A stretch of DNA of 12,383 nucleotides from JBLNDG01 sp050261415 (GTDB lineage Bacteria > Bacillota > Clostridia > Lutisporales > Lutisporaceae). Of this stretch, positions 1 through 8,057 are shown one piece after another. The notes under the pieces are model-generated. The model was not told where the DNA came from, ran no database searches, and was given only the letters and a program-made list of their open reading frames with translations. Positions within the stretch are counted from its first letter, which is position 1. Every line of letters starts with the position of its first letter. The translations under genes were made by a program, and so were the position numbers. The stretch spans positions 1-12,383 of the forward strand of contig JBLNDG010000126.1 in the NCBI GenBank assembly GCA_050261415.1. The letters run 5' to 3'.

Positions 1-229
1 AGGTCCACAGACCGCAGGCTGCGGTGCCCTTGTGGCTGTTCCGCATAAGTATCCACATGCTTCCCCCTACCTTTACCATCTTCCGGGGCTTTAGAAGCCC
101 AGAAAGATGCATTTTATGAAATATTGCTCTAAGCCGTATCATTATCGACTATCTGGTGTATTTTATAAAGAACATTACGCACTATAGTAAATATATTATT
201 AGGATAAGCATGATATTCTGCAAATTAAT
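1..229. other. Left-edge non-coding stretch with two small hairpins
   Basis: No gene could be identified here. Seen in sequence: a hairpin at 5-35 (CCACA at 5-9 with TGTGG at 31-35, enclosing ACCGCA/TGCGGT at 11-16 and 20-25), and a second at 77-109 (CATCTT/AAGATG outside, GGGCTT/AAGCCC inside, loop TAG). A plus-strand frame open from the window edge ends at the TAG at 92-94, inside the loop of the second hairpin. A minus-strand frame with an ATG at 109-111 runs open to the edge. Either could be the end or start of a gene outside the window, but neither has a recognisable motif. The rest is AT-rich and unremarkable. Confidence 0.3.
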
Positions 230-258
230 AGGAGTGAGGGATAAATTCCCCCACCCCT
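230..258 (-). terminator. Rho-independent-type terminator after the DUF523 gene
   Basis: Read on the minus strand, 248-258 and 230-240 form an 11-bp stem with a 7-nt loop (241-247). Two positions (237/251 and 233/255) are A-C mismatches on the plus strand but G-U pairs in minus-strand RNA, so the stem is continuous only in that direction. The stem is followed by a modestly T-rich tail, TATTAATTT. It starts 29 bases past the stop codon of the DUF523 gene and probably ends the zapA-to-DUF523 transcript. The weak T tract lowers confidence. Confidence 0.6.
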
Positions 259-286
259 GAACTGAAAATTCAACTCCATTTCACGC

Positions 287-760
287 TTATTTAGCCAGCT
301 CTCTAAGCTTTTCTTCAAAATTCTCATCGCTCATTACTTTTATACCGTTATCCAGCAGCAGCTGCGTGCAGACTCCGTTCCCTTCCTTCCTTCTTCCGCT
401 GAAGCTTCCGTCATAAATGATTCCGCAGCCGCAAGAGGGACTATTGGCTTTCAGTATTGCGGCGGGGCAAGAGTGCTGTTTTGCCAGCTTAAGCACCTCC
501 TTGGCACCTCTTACAAACTGCTCTGTCACATCTTCGCCTTTTTTGTCCACCACCCTTGCTTTACCCTCAAGAACCTCTTTACCGGTTCCTTTTTGTATCT
601 CATTGGGTTCTCTCGGTGTCGAAAGGCCTCCCAATTCTTCAGGGCAAACAGGAATTACATTATGCTCTTTTACAAACTCCACAAGCTTTTCATTAAGGTT
701 GTTCCCACCGCTGTATTTGCAGTTTGTGCCCAGCAGGCAGGCACTTACAATAATATTCAA
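287..760 (-). CDS. DUF523 family protein, TudS-like (possible thiouracil desulfidase)
   Basis: This is a 157-residue protein of the DUF523 family, close to full length for the family. The family signatures are all visible: SACLLG near the N-terminus (Cys8), CPEELGGLSTPR at 39-50 (Cys39) and SPSCG at 107-111 (Cys110). In the studied member TudS, three such cysteines hold a [4Fe-4S] cluster that removes sulfur from 2-thiouracil. Conservation of these cysteines suggests a similar cluster here, but the substrate is unproven. The start is TTG (758-760), preceded by GTGGATGTG as a weak ribosome binding site, and the sequence from there begins as the family normally does. It lies 15 bases after the mutS2 stop, so it is probably the last gene of that transcript, ahead of the hairpin at 230-258. 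No membrane segment or signal peptide is seen. Confidence 0.87.
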   Translation of the reverse strand: MNIIVSACLLGTNCKYSGGNNLNEKLVEFVKEHNVIPVCPEELGGLSTPREPNEIQKGTGKEVLEGKARVVDKKGEDVTEQFVRGAKEVLKLAKQHSCPAAILKANSPSCGCGIIYDGSFSGRRKEGNGVCTQLLLDNGIKVMSDENFEEKLRELAK

Positions 761-775
761 AATATCACATCCACT

Positions 776-3148
776 TTATTTAATTTCTACAATTGTAGCT
801 CCGATTCCGCCTTCGCCGTAACCGCCGCTTCTGTAGGACTTTACGTGGGAATGCTTCTTTAGGAGCTGCATAATACCGGCTCTCAAAACCCCGGTGCCTT
901 TCCCATGAATGATTGTAGCTTGCGCCACCCCTCCAAGATATGCATCATCAAGATATTTATCGACGTTCATGAGGGCTTCATCAAGATTCTGTCCCCTTAC
1001 ATCAATCTGAGTCGATACAGTCTTTGCCTTTGCAGACCTTACCTTCATTCCCTCATCCCTCTGGGGTTTTTCCTTCTCTTCTTTTTCCACCGTCAGATTA
1101 TTGATATTTACATTTATCTTCATTATCCCCGCCTGTACCATGAGGTTTCCCTCCTCGTCAGGCAGCGTCAGCACACTGCCCTTCTGGTTCAGGTTGACTA
1201 TCCGCACAGCCATCCCTACCTTAAGCTCTTTAGGAGGTGCACTGCTGGTTTTCTTCAAGACTGATTCCCCTATCTTGTCCTCAAGCTCGTTCTCCCTGTC
1301 CCTCATTCTATGCCTTGATTTTTCAATCATGGCTGCCTTTTCTGCGTTTTCCTTTTCTATTGCTTCTCTGAGCTCCTTTATTAATTCTTCCGATTCTTCC
1401 TTTGACCTTCTTACTATTTCGAGGGCTTCCCTCTGCGCTTCCCTGATAATTCTATCCCTTTGGCTTTCCAGCTTGTCAAGCTTCCTGTCCATATCAAGCT
1501 TTGCTCTTTCAAGTTCAATTTTTAGCCTTGCTGCCGTATCCCTTTCTTCCTCCGCTTTCCTCTTATCCGCTTCAAGGCTCGATATAAGATCCTCAAATTT
1601 GATATCATCCTGTTTCATGAGCTCTTTTGCTCTTCTGATTATGTCATCGCTCAAGCCCAGCTTTCTGGATATTTCAAAAGCGTTTGATTTTCCCGGTATA
1701 CCAATAAGAAGCCTATAGGTAGGCCTCAGTGTGGCAACGTCAAATTCAACACAAGCATTGCATACACCCTCAGTAGTGAGCGCATATATTTTCAACTCAC
1801 TGTAATGTGTTGTAGCAGCAGTCCTGATACCTTTTTTATGCAGCAGTTCAAGTATCGACATCGCAAGGGCCGCCCCTTCTGTAGGGTCAGTTCCTGCACC
1901 AAGCTCATCAAACAGGCAGAGTGAATTTGGGGTTATGTTTTTTAGTATCGTCACAATATTAGTCATGTGTGACGAGAAAGTACTCAAGCTCTGTTCTATG
2001 CTCTGCTCATCCCCGATGTCGGCAAAAACCTCATCAAAAACAGCAACCTCACTGTAATCATTTGCAGGTATATGAAGACCTGCCTGAGCCATAAGCGAAA
2101 GCAGCCCGATCGTCTTAAGCGTCACTGTCTTTCCGCCTGTGTTTGGGCCTGTTATTACAAGACTGTTGAAGTTCTCACCAAGATATATATCTATGGGAAC
2201 TACAACTTCAGGCTTCAGAAGAGGATGTCTTGCTTTTTTTATATTGATTATTCCGTCGGAATTTACTCTCGGCTCTATACACCTTAGTTCAAGGGAGAAT
2301 TTGGCCTTGGCAAATATAAAGTCCAGTGTGGCCAGGATTTCCATGTTGGTCTTGATACTTTCATATTTCTCCTCAACCATGGCCGTAAGTTCCCTAAGTA
2401 TTCTCTCTATTTCATTCTCTTCATCCATTACCAGCTTTTTTATATCATTATTCATCTCCACTATAGCCAGGGGTTCGATAAAAAGTGTAGCCCCGCTTGC
2501 AGACTGGTCATGCACTATACCGGGTATGTTGTTCCTGAATTCCTGTTTTACGGGTATAACATGACGGTCCCCTCTCATGGTTATTATAGGGTCCTGCAAG
2601 TATTTCTGGTATGCCGGAGATGCAATCATCTGGTTAAGCCGCTCCCTCATTGCAGCAGTCTTGTCTTTGATTTTTCTTCTTATGCTGTGTAGCAGCGGAC
2701 TTGCAGTATCTGAAATCTCCTCTTCACTTACAATGGCTCTTCCGATGCTTTCTTCTATATTTTTGTAAGCTGACAGGGTTTCGATATAATATTGTATTAT
2801 CGGAAAGCTTTCCTCGCCTTTATCCTCGTTTATAAATGCTTTCAGCCTTCGTGCTGCCCTTAAGGTATCTGCAATTTTCAAGAGCTCCCCCGGTTCCAGC
2901 ACCGATCCGAGCTTGACCTTTCTAAGGGCAACTCTGATATCCTGTACCCCTGCTATAGGCACATTTCCTTTTTTTAATAATAGATTCACAGCTTCCGTTG
3001 TTTCCTGCTGCAATTCCTTTATTTCGTTAATATTGGTTGCAGGCTTTAATTCTGCAGCAATATCTTTTCCCATAGCTGATACGGTGTTTTCACACAGCAT
3101 CTCAATTATCTTGTTATATTCCAATATTCTAAGTGCTTTTTCGTTCAA
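776..3148 (-). CDS. mutS2: MutS2, ATPase with C-terminal Smr nuclease domain
   Basis: A cytoplasmic MutS-family ATPase of about 790 residues, the usual size for MutS2. In longest-frame numbering, the order is a core/lever region (1-300), Walker A GPNTGGKT (337-344), Walker B with DELGAGTD (417-424), a long charged coiled coil (about 510-640), a small beta-rich linker (645-690) and a Smr domain (715-793) with DVRG (719-722) and HGKGTG (751-756). The mismatch-recognition domain of MutS is absent, as in all MutS2. The family has been linked to suppression of homologous recombination and, in Bacillus, to splitting or rescue of collided ribosomes. The longest frame opens with GTG at 3157, but that GTG is part of GAGGTG, a good ribosome binding site six bases before a TTG at 3146-3148. 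The protein would then begin MNEKALRILEY, which matches how family members begin. Located 58 bases after the histidine kinase gene and 15 before the DUF523 gene. Confidence 0.96.
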   Translation of the reverse strand: MNEKALRILEYNKIIEMLCENTVSAMGKDIAAELKPATNINEIKELQQETTEAVNLLLKKGNVPIAGVQDIRVALRKVKLGSVLEPGELLKIADTLRAARRLKAFINEDKGEESFPIIQYYIETLSAYKNIEESIGRAIVSEEEISDTASPLLHSIRRKIKDKTAAMRERLNQMIASPAYQKYLQDPIITMRGDRHVIPVKQEFRNNIPGIVHDQSASGATLFIEPLAIVEMNNDIKKLVMDEENEIERILRELTAMVEEKYESIKTNMEILATLDFIFAKAKFSLELRCIEPRVNSDGIINIKKARHPLLKPEVVVPIDIYLGENFNSLVITGPNTGGKTVTLKTIGLLSLMAQAGLHIPANDYSEVAVFDEVFADIGDEQSIEQSLSTFSSHMTNIVTILKNITPNSLCLFDELGAGTDPTEGAALAMSILELLHKKGIRTAATTHYSELKIYALTTEGVCNACVEFDVATLRPTYRLLIGIPGKSNAFEISRKLGLSDDIIRRAKELMKQDDIKFEDLISSLEADKRKAEEERDTAARLKIELERAKLDMDRKLDKLESQRDRIIREAQREALEIVRRSKEESEELIKELREAIEKENAEKAAMIEKSRHRMRDRENELEDKIGESVLKKTSSAPPKELKVGMAVRIVNLNQKGSVLTLPDEEGNLMVQAGIMKINVNINNLTVEKEEKEKPQRDEGMKVRSAKAKTVSTQIDVRGQNLDEALMNVDKYLDDAYLGGVAQATIIHGKGTGVLRAGIMQLLKKHSHVKSYRSGGYGEGGIGATIVEIK

Positions 3149-3154
3149 TATATT

Positions 3155-3160
3155 CACCTC
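3155..3160 (-). promoter_or_regulatory. Ribosome binding site that sets the mutS2 start at TTG
   Basis: GAGGTG on the minus strand, six bases upstream of the TTG at 3148. The GTG used by the longest open frame is the last three bases of this element, so it is unlikely to be the start codon. Confidence 0.65.
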
Positions 3161-3171
3161 AAAACAAACGG

Positions 3172-3196
3172 GGTAACAAGCACGAGACCTGTTACC
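3172..3196 (-). other. Hairpin between the histidine kinase gene and mutS2, possible weak terminator
   Basis: GGTAACA (3172-3178) and TGTTACC (3190-3196) form a perfect 7-bp stem with an 11-nt loop. On the minus strand the stem is followed by CCGTTTGTTTTG, which is T-rich but interrupted. It sits in the 58-base gap between the two genes and could reduce transcription into mutS2 or protect an RNA end. The same stem forms on the plus strand, so direction is not certain. Confidence 0.4.
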
Positions 3197-3206
3197 TGTC
3201 TTTCAC

Positions 3207-4715
3207 TTATTGTACACCTGAAATCTGAATTTCGTTGTACCCTGGCAGATGGAAGCAGAATTCCGTTCCCTCGCCGTAAACACTGTTTACTGTTACCTCC
3301 GTACCATGAGCGTTCATTATATTTTTTACTATAGCCAAACCCAGACCTGTACTGTTCTCCGATTTCGTCTTATCAACCGTATAGAATCTATCCCAAATGA
3401 ATGGAATGTCTTCTTCCGGGATTCCTTCTCCAAAATCCCTTATACATACATATACATATTCACCTTGTCTGTATGCACTTATTAATATATTGCTGTAGTC
3501 ATAGGAATGCATTATTGCATTATTAAGAAGGTTTATCACAACCTGCTTTATTCTATTCTCATCGCCTAAGCATGTCAATACATCGTTAGCCATATTTACA
3601 AACTTTACAGTGATATTTCTTTTTGCAGCATAAGGCACCAACTTATCCATTGTCCTTCTCACAAGGGCTTCCATGCTGAAAGGCACCATCTTGAGCTCTA
3701 TATATCCGGCTTCAATCTGTGAAAGCTGAAGTATTTCATCTACCATATTCTTCAGCCTTACCGTCTCTTCCATGATAATATTGAGATATTTGTTCTTTTC
3801 TTCTTCAGATTCCACCAAACCGTCCAGCATAACTTCAGTATAACCTTGCAGATAGCTCAAAGGTGTCCTTATTTCATGGGATACATTTGCTATGAATTCC
3901 CGTCTAATCTGTTCAACCCTTGAAAGCTGCCGCGCCATGTTGTTTATAGTATCTCCCAGTTCCTTAATCTCCCTGCTTGAATGCAGATTTATGTTTGTAT
4001 CATAATTACCCTTTGATATTTCAAGGGCTGCATTGTTAATCTCCTTTAGAGGCTTTGAGAAACTCTGGGATAAAAAATATGATATTGCTGATGCAATAAT
4101 TATGGCTAATGCGAATATATACAGGAACTGCCGCCTTATTGCGTTTGTTGTAGTCTGAAGCTGTTCAAGCGGTGTAATAATGTATACTGCTCCAATTACC
4201 TCCGGTTTGCTTATTTTCCATGCATCTGCGCTTTCATTGTATCTCTGTTTCTGCTTGTACTCCTTAGTCATAGCCATATTCTGAATGATCGGAACACCTA
4301 CCATTAATGTGTCCAATTCCCTTGCCCATACTGATTCAGGGTTTTTGATCATTCTGTTTTTCTCATGTATGCTTTTGCCTTCAAGTATCGTTTTAATATG
4401 CTTAACCCCGTACAGATAACCTTCCTTGTATTCGTTTGAGCCCTGTACATATGTAATTTTACTGTTTGCATCAGTTACGATGATTATATCATATACCCGC
4501 CTCATTGCACTGTAGTAAGGAATCGTAAAATTAAAATCCCCCCTTGCTATATACTTTGACAGTTGCGAAGCGTCCTTTTCAAGCTGCCTGACCTCCTGGT
4601 CATAATAGAAATCATAAAGGAACACAGTCTGAAAAACCATCATCAGTATAAGCAGCACTATTGTCATTGTAACAATAGAAGCCCACAGTTTAAAGGATAT
4701 CCCGTAGCTTTTCAT
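3207..4715 (-). CDS. Membrane sensor histidine kinase with HAMP domain
   Basis: A 502-residue sensor kinase that should phosphorylate the response regulator encoded just upstream. Domains in order: membrane segment about 11-34, an external sensor region of about 160 residues, a second membrane segment about 196-216, HAMP linker 217-265, dimerisation/phosphoacceptor domain with FIANVSHEIRTPL (His280), and an ATPase domain with an N box NLLNNA (395-400), G1 DFGEG (427-431) and G2 STGLGLAIVKN (455-465). All catalytic motifs are intact. The layout is that of the PhoR/ResE/WalK class, but without a cytoplasmic PAS domain. The signal sensed cannot be read from the sequence. The ATG start overlaps the regulator's TGA stop (ATGA), with AGAGGTG upstream, so the pair is probably translationally coupled. 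Confidence 0.95.
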   Translation of the reverse strand: MKSYGISFKLWASIVTMTIVLLILMMVFQTVFLYDFYYDQEVRQLEKDASQLSKYIARGDFNFTIPYYSAMRRVYDIIIVTDANSKITYVQGSNEYKEGYLYGVKHIKTILEGKSIHEKNRMIKNPESVWARELDTLMVGVPIIQNMAMTKEYKQKQRYNESADAWKISKPEVIGAVYIITPLEQLQTTTNAIRRQFLYIFALAIIIASAISYFLSQSFSKPLKEINNAALEISKGNYDTNINLHSSREIKELGDTINNMARQLSRVEQIRREFIANVSHEIRTPLSYLQGYTEVMLDGLVESEEEKNKYLNIIMEETVRLKNMVDEILQLSQIEAGYIELKMVPFSMEALVRRTMDKLVPYAAKRNITVKFVNMANDVLTCLGDENRIKQVVINLLNNAIMHSYDYSNILISAYRQGEYVYVCIRDFGEGIPEEDIPFIWDRFYTVDKTKSENSTGLGLAIVKNIMNAHGTEVTVNSVYGEGTEFCFHLPGYNEIQISGVQ

Positions 4716-5398
4716 TTAGGCACCTCTAATTTGTAACCCACGCCCCACATTGTGCTTATATAATTACTATAATCCCCCAGCTTTTCACGCAGCTTCTTTA
4801 TGTGTGTATCAACAGTCCTCGGATCCCCATACTGCTCATATCCCCATACCTTCAAAAGCAGTTGTTCTCTTGTAAAAACTATTTTTGGATTTGTAGCAAG
4901 GAAATACAGAAGCTCGTATTCTTTATTCGTAAGTACTATTTGTTTGTCATTTGCTGAAACTTCTCTCGAGAGCCGGTTTATAGTAATTTCTCCAAGCTGC
5001 AAATAAGAGGCTGTATCGCTGCTCTTTATTTCAGACCTGCGCAGTAATGCTTTGACCCTTGCCATAAGCTCCTTTGGGCTGAAGGGCTTTACTATATAGT
5101 CATCCGCTCCCAGTTCAAACCCGAACAATTTATCGAATTCCTCACCTCTGGCAGTCAGAAGTATTATAGGTACATTGGAAGTCCTTCGGATTTCTCTGCA
5201 TACAGTCCATCCGTCAATTTCCGGAAGCATGACATCCAGAATTATTATATCCACCTGATGTGCCTTGAATAGATTCAAAGCCTGCTTCCCATCTGCTGCT
5301 TCGATGGTTTCAAAATTTTCCTTCTTGAATGAAATTTTTATAAGCTCCCTCATCTTTTCTTCGTCTTCAACCAATAACACTCTAACCCCGTTCTCCAA
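4712..5398 (-). CDS. OmpR/PhoB-family response regulator
   Basis: A 228-residue transcription regulator with an N-terminal receiver and a C-terminal winged-helix domain. In the receiver the acidic pair is ED at 11-12, the phosphorylated aspartate is D55 in ILDVMLPEIDGW, and the switch Thr and Lys are in ILLTARGEEFDK and DDYIVKPFSP. The DNA-binding part contains REQLLLKVWGY and RTVDTHIKKLREKLGD, the usual recognition-helix region. A longer frame begins at 5473, but its extra 25 residues lie over the end of the U32 gene and do not resemble the family. A strong AAGGAGG at 5407-5413 lies eight bases before a TTG at 5396-5398, giving a protein that begins MENGVRVLLVEDEE, the normal family start. 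It begins 16 bases after the U32 stop and overlaps the kinase gene by four bases. Target genes are unknown. Confidence 0.95.
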   Translation of the reverse strand: MENGVRVLLVEDEEKMRELIKISFKKENFETIEAADGKQALNLFKAHQVDIIILDVMLPEIDGWTVCREIRRTSNVPIILLTARGEEFDKLFGFELGADDYIVKPFSPKELMARVKALLRRSEIKSSDTASYLQLGEITINRLSREVSANDKQIVLTNKEYELLYFLATNPKIVFTREQLLLKVWGYEQYGDPRTVDTHIKKLREKLGDYSNYISTMWGVGYKLEVPK

Positions 5399-5406
5399 TG
5401 ATACTT

Positions 5407-5413
5407 CCTCCTT
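5407..5413 (-). promoter_or_regulatory. Strong ribosome binding site that sets the response regulator start
   Basis: AAGGAGG on the minus strand, eight bases before the TTG at 5398. It lies immediately before the U32 stop codon (5415-5417) on the map, so ribosomes ending U32 translation finish next to it. Confidence 0.8.
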
Positions 5414-5414
5414 C

Positions 5415-7895
5415 TCAATCCACACCCCTGAAAAAATGGCCTTTGGTAAAGCCTCTGCCTTTAACCCTTTCAATAAGTTCTTTGTATTTAGACCCGGAAT
5501 TTCTATAGTCTTTGTAAAGGCTTACAATCTCATATATTTCTTCAGGCATTTCCAAATAAAAGTCGGTTCTGAGCTTTCTTACTCCGCTTTTTATTATTTC
5601 GTCCAGCTCTTCGGGAACAAACAGGACATCCGAATTGAGTATCTGCGTGCGGCATGAGTTGAGCTTGATTATCCTGAATACTTTTCCCTTTTCATCTATT
5701 ATACCATAATTTGATTTTATGCAATTGGCCGAATATTTGCAGTCACCAGAAAGCAGTGAAACAGGACAGTATTCTGTTGTCATTACAGGAGTATAACCGT
5801 ATACAACTGCTTCAACGGGTTTATTGCACTTTGAGCTCACAGCCTTTATCTGAGCCAGATTCAGCTCCGGTGAAATGCAAAAGCTATCTGCCCCTTCCTT
5901 TATGAAATGGTTTGCGGTTACTGCGTTGAATATGTTCATGCTGTGATTTATACGCAAATTATTGATGCCGAACAAACCTTTCATGTAAAGCTGACCGACG
6001 TTGGAAACGACTAAGCCTAAAGTATCATTCCCGAACTTGCTTGTCAGGTCTCTTACATTTCTTTCAACTGTATAGAGCTCTCTATTACGGGTAATAGAAG
6101 GTAAAACATAAAATATCTTTTTGGCAGAAACCCGGCAAAGCTCCATCAGGCCGTCAGCATCAGCCTCGATATTTCCCCTGTAACAGTCGCCAAGTATGTA
6201 CAATGTATCTGCCCCGGCTTTTACAGCACTTTCCGCACTTGCTAAATCCCTGATTCCCGCAATATATTCAATTTCGTTGTCTGTTTTATCCTTGTCTTTT
6301 CCATCGATAAAACCTTCCAGCACGGCTTCACTGCTGAACTGCATTATATTCCGCTTATAACTGCCTGCTCTTTCTTCAGACAGAAGCTCCAGGGCTTCCC
6401 TTCTCAAAAGGTTTATAAGCCTTGCGGGCAAGTAGCAGTCCCCGCCGATTCGGGTATCTATCGAATCAATTATATAGGGTGTGTCTCCCGTTTTCCTAAG
6501 CTGCTCAATTATCTTCTCAGTTGAGGAGCCTGTTTTTTCAGCTTTTTCGACCTTGTCCGGCCCTGTGAATCCAACCGAATTGCCGTCAGCATCCGCTAAC
6601 TGTATTTCCGGATATTTTTCTTCCCATGCAAAAATCTTGCAGTCTACATGTATTTTCCTTCTGTTCTCAGGAAAGTATTCCTCCCTGGCTTTCCTATTGA
6701 GCATGCTGTCGTAAGTCTTATTGACAACCGCTCCCAAAGCTGCTTTGTCCCTCAGGAATATCTCCGCCGTTTCTCCCTTAACTGCATTTTTTACGTTTTT
6801 GCCCTTTACCCTGATTCCGCTTATGATGGTTCCTTTGCTTCTACAGTTAGCTTCTAGTATTTCAATACCGTCGCCATCATTCAGGAAGCCGTTTTCCAGA
6901 AGGATGGACACCACATCCCCCTTTTGTCCCGTGACCTTTCCCAGATGTATGCCCCTGTTATCAGGTCTTTCTATGCTTACAATATTCTTATTTCTGTTGC
7001 TAAAGAGGTAACCCTCAGTAAATTCCCGGTTGAAAGCACTTTCAAGCTCATATTCCGCTTCCTTTGAATGAAACCTGTCTTTACCCGCAAAAATCCTATC
7101 TATTGCATCCCTGTAGTGCTTAACCACTATGGCCACATACTCGGGCCTTTTCATTCTTCCTTCAATTTTCAATGATTTTACACCGGAGCGCAGTATTTCA
7201 TCCAGCCTTTTATAAGTGTTCAAATCCCTTGTACTGAGCAAGTGCTTGCCTTTCATATTGTTCATTGTTGTGTTCCTGTCACAGTTAAAAAAAGAATATT
7301 TCTTCCTACATGGCTGTGCGCACCTTCCCCGGTTGCCGCTGCGCCCTCCTATCATACTGCTCATAAGGCACTGCCCTGAATAAGAGACGCATAAAGCCCC
7401 ATGAACGAATATTTCAGTATCTACTCCAGCCTTTTCTATAATGTTCCTGACCTCCTGCAGTGGTAACTCCCTGGCGAGAACTATCCTTTTGACTCCAAGT
7501 TCTGCATAGAATTTTGCGCCTTCTGAATTATGCACCGTCATCTGGGTGCTACAGTGGACCTCCATGTCGGGAAACAGGTCGCGGATTAGCTTAATAAGTG
7601 CAAAATCCTGAACTATAACTGCGTCCACACCTATATAATACAGAAACCTTATATAATCCAGGACTTCAACAAGCTCCTTGTCAGTAAGCAATATGTTTAC
7701 CGTTATATATATCCTTACGCCCCTTATATGTGCATAATTTACAGCTTTAATGAGCATGTCGCCGTCAAAATTGCCGGCGTACGCTCTTGCATTGAATTTA
7801 TTCCCACCTAAATAAACAGCATCAGCACCGCTTTCTACAGCGGCAACTAATGCTTCCATACTTCCAGCCGGTGCCAGCAGCTCAATTTTACTCAT
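5415..7895 (-). CDS. Peptidase U32 / DUF3656 family protein, RlhA-like
   Basis: An 826-residue cytoplasmic protein. It begins with the U32 barrel (LLAPAGSMEALVAAVESGAD), followed by the family signature EIFVHGALCVSYSGQC and a cysteine-rich stretch ending GRCAQPCR (about residues 160-197). A DUF3656-type region follows at about 400-500, and a second U32-like half carries another Cys cluster, TTEYCPVSLLSGDC. The U32 plus DUF3656 layout is that of E. coli RlhA, which hydroxylates C2501 of 23S rRNA. Related U32 proteins modify tRNA using Fe-S clusters. An RNA hydroxylation role is therefore more likely than proteolysis, but is inferred. A GTG at 7904 would make the frame three residues longer, but it lies inside the ribosome binding site AGGAAG (7904-7909). 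The ATG at 7893-7895, eight bases further on, fits. It lies downstream of zapA, separated by an inverted-repeat element. Confidence 0.93.
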   Translation of the reverse strand: MSKIELLAPAGSMEALVAAVESGADAVYLGGNKFNARAYAGNFDGDMLIKAVNYAHIRGVRIYITVNILLTDKELVEVLDYIRFLYYIGVDAVIVQDFALIKLIRDLFPDMEVHCSTQMTVHNSEGAKFYAELGVKRIVLARELPLQEVRNIIEKAGVDTEIFVHGALCVSYSGQCLMSSMIGGRSGNRGRCAQPCRKKYSFFNCDRNTTMNNMKGKHLLSTRDLNTYKRLDEILRSGVKSLKIEGRMKRPEYVAIVVKHYRDAIDRIFAGKDRFHSKEAEYELESAFNREFTEGYLFSNRNKNIVSIERPDNRGIHLGKVTGQKGDVVSILLENGFLNDGDGIEILEANCRSKGTIISGIRVKGKNVKNAVKGETAEIFLRDKAALGAVVNKTYDSMLNRKAREEYFPENRRKIHVDCKIFAWEEKYPEIQLADADGNSVGFTGPDKVEKAEKTGSSTEKIIEQLRKTGDTPYIIDSIDTRIGGDCYLPARLINLLRREALELLSEERAGSYKRNIMQFSSEAVLEGFIDGKDKDKTDNEIEYIAGIRDLASAESAVKAGADTLYILGDCYRGNIEADADGLMELCRVSAKKIFYVLPSITRNRELYTVERNVRDLTSKFGNDTLGLVVSNVGQLYMKGLFGINNLRINHSMNIFNAVTANHFIKEGADSFCISPELNLAQIKAVSSKCNKPVEAVVYGYTPVMTTEYCPVSLLSGDCKYSANCIKSNYGIIDEKGKVFRIIKLNSCRTQILNSDVLFVPEELDEIIKSGVRKLRTDFYLEMPEEIYEIVSLYKDYRNSGSKYKELIERVKGRGFTKGHFFRGVD

Positions 7896-7903
7896 CAAGT
7901 TCA

Positions 7904-7909
7904 CTTCCT
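7904..7909 (-). promoter_or_regulatory. Ribosome binding site that sets the U32 start at ATG
   Basis: AGGAAG on the minus strand, eight bases before the ATG at 7895. The competing GTG begins with the last base of this element, so it has no usable spacing. Confidence 0.65.
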
Positions 7910-7930
7910 AAGAAAAATACAACGAAAGGG

Positions 7931-8047
7931 CGGGAGAACGGGAACCACTGAAGACACTGAAATTCACTGAATTCACGGCGGAAAAATATAATACTTACCG
8001 TGAAATTCCGTGGAACATCCGTGTGTTCCGTGGTTTTCGTCCTCTTG
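7931..8047. repeat. Long imperfect inverted repeat built from a 10-base CACNGAA unit
   Basis: The left arm (7943-7978) and right arm (7998-8035) are near-complementary, with a 19-nt AT-rich loop. The main differences are T in the left arm where the right arm's complement has G. A weaker outer stem extends to 7931-7942 and 8036-8047 (seven of twelve positions match). Each arm is itself a run of the unit CACTGAA (left) or CACGGAA (complement of right), repeating every 9 to 11 bases. It fills the gap between zapA and the U32 gene. No coding potential, transposase or T tract was found. It resembles dispersed intergenic repeats of the CACNGA type known in many bacteria; this comparison is from memory. 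It may act as an RNA processing or stabilising structure between the two genes. Confidence 0.75.
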
Positions 8048-8057
8048 ACGCATCTTT

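Noticed and set aside
1..111. Minus-strand frame open to the left edge, containing HKGTAACGLWT, as a possible signalling peptide precursor
   Set aside because: It is cut by the window edge, lacks the usual proline-containing tail and hydrophobic helix in view, and no processing gene is nearby.
417..2768. Several plus-strand open frames opposite the DUF523 gene and mutS2
   Set aside because: They have no recognisable motifs, lie opposite well-supported genes, and have the biased composition expected of antisense shadows.
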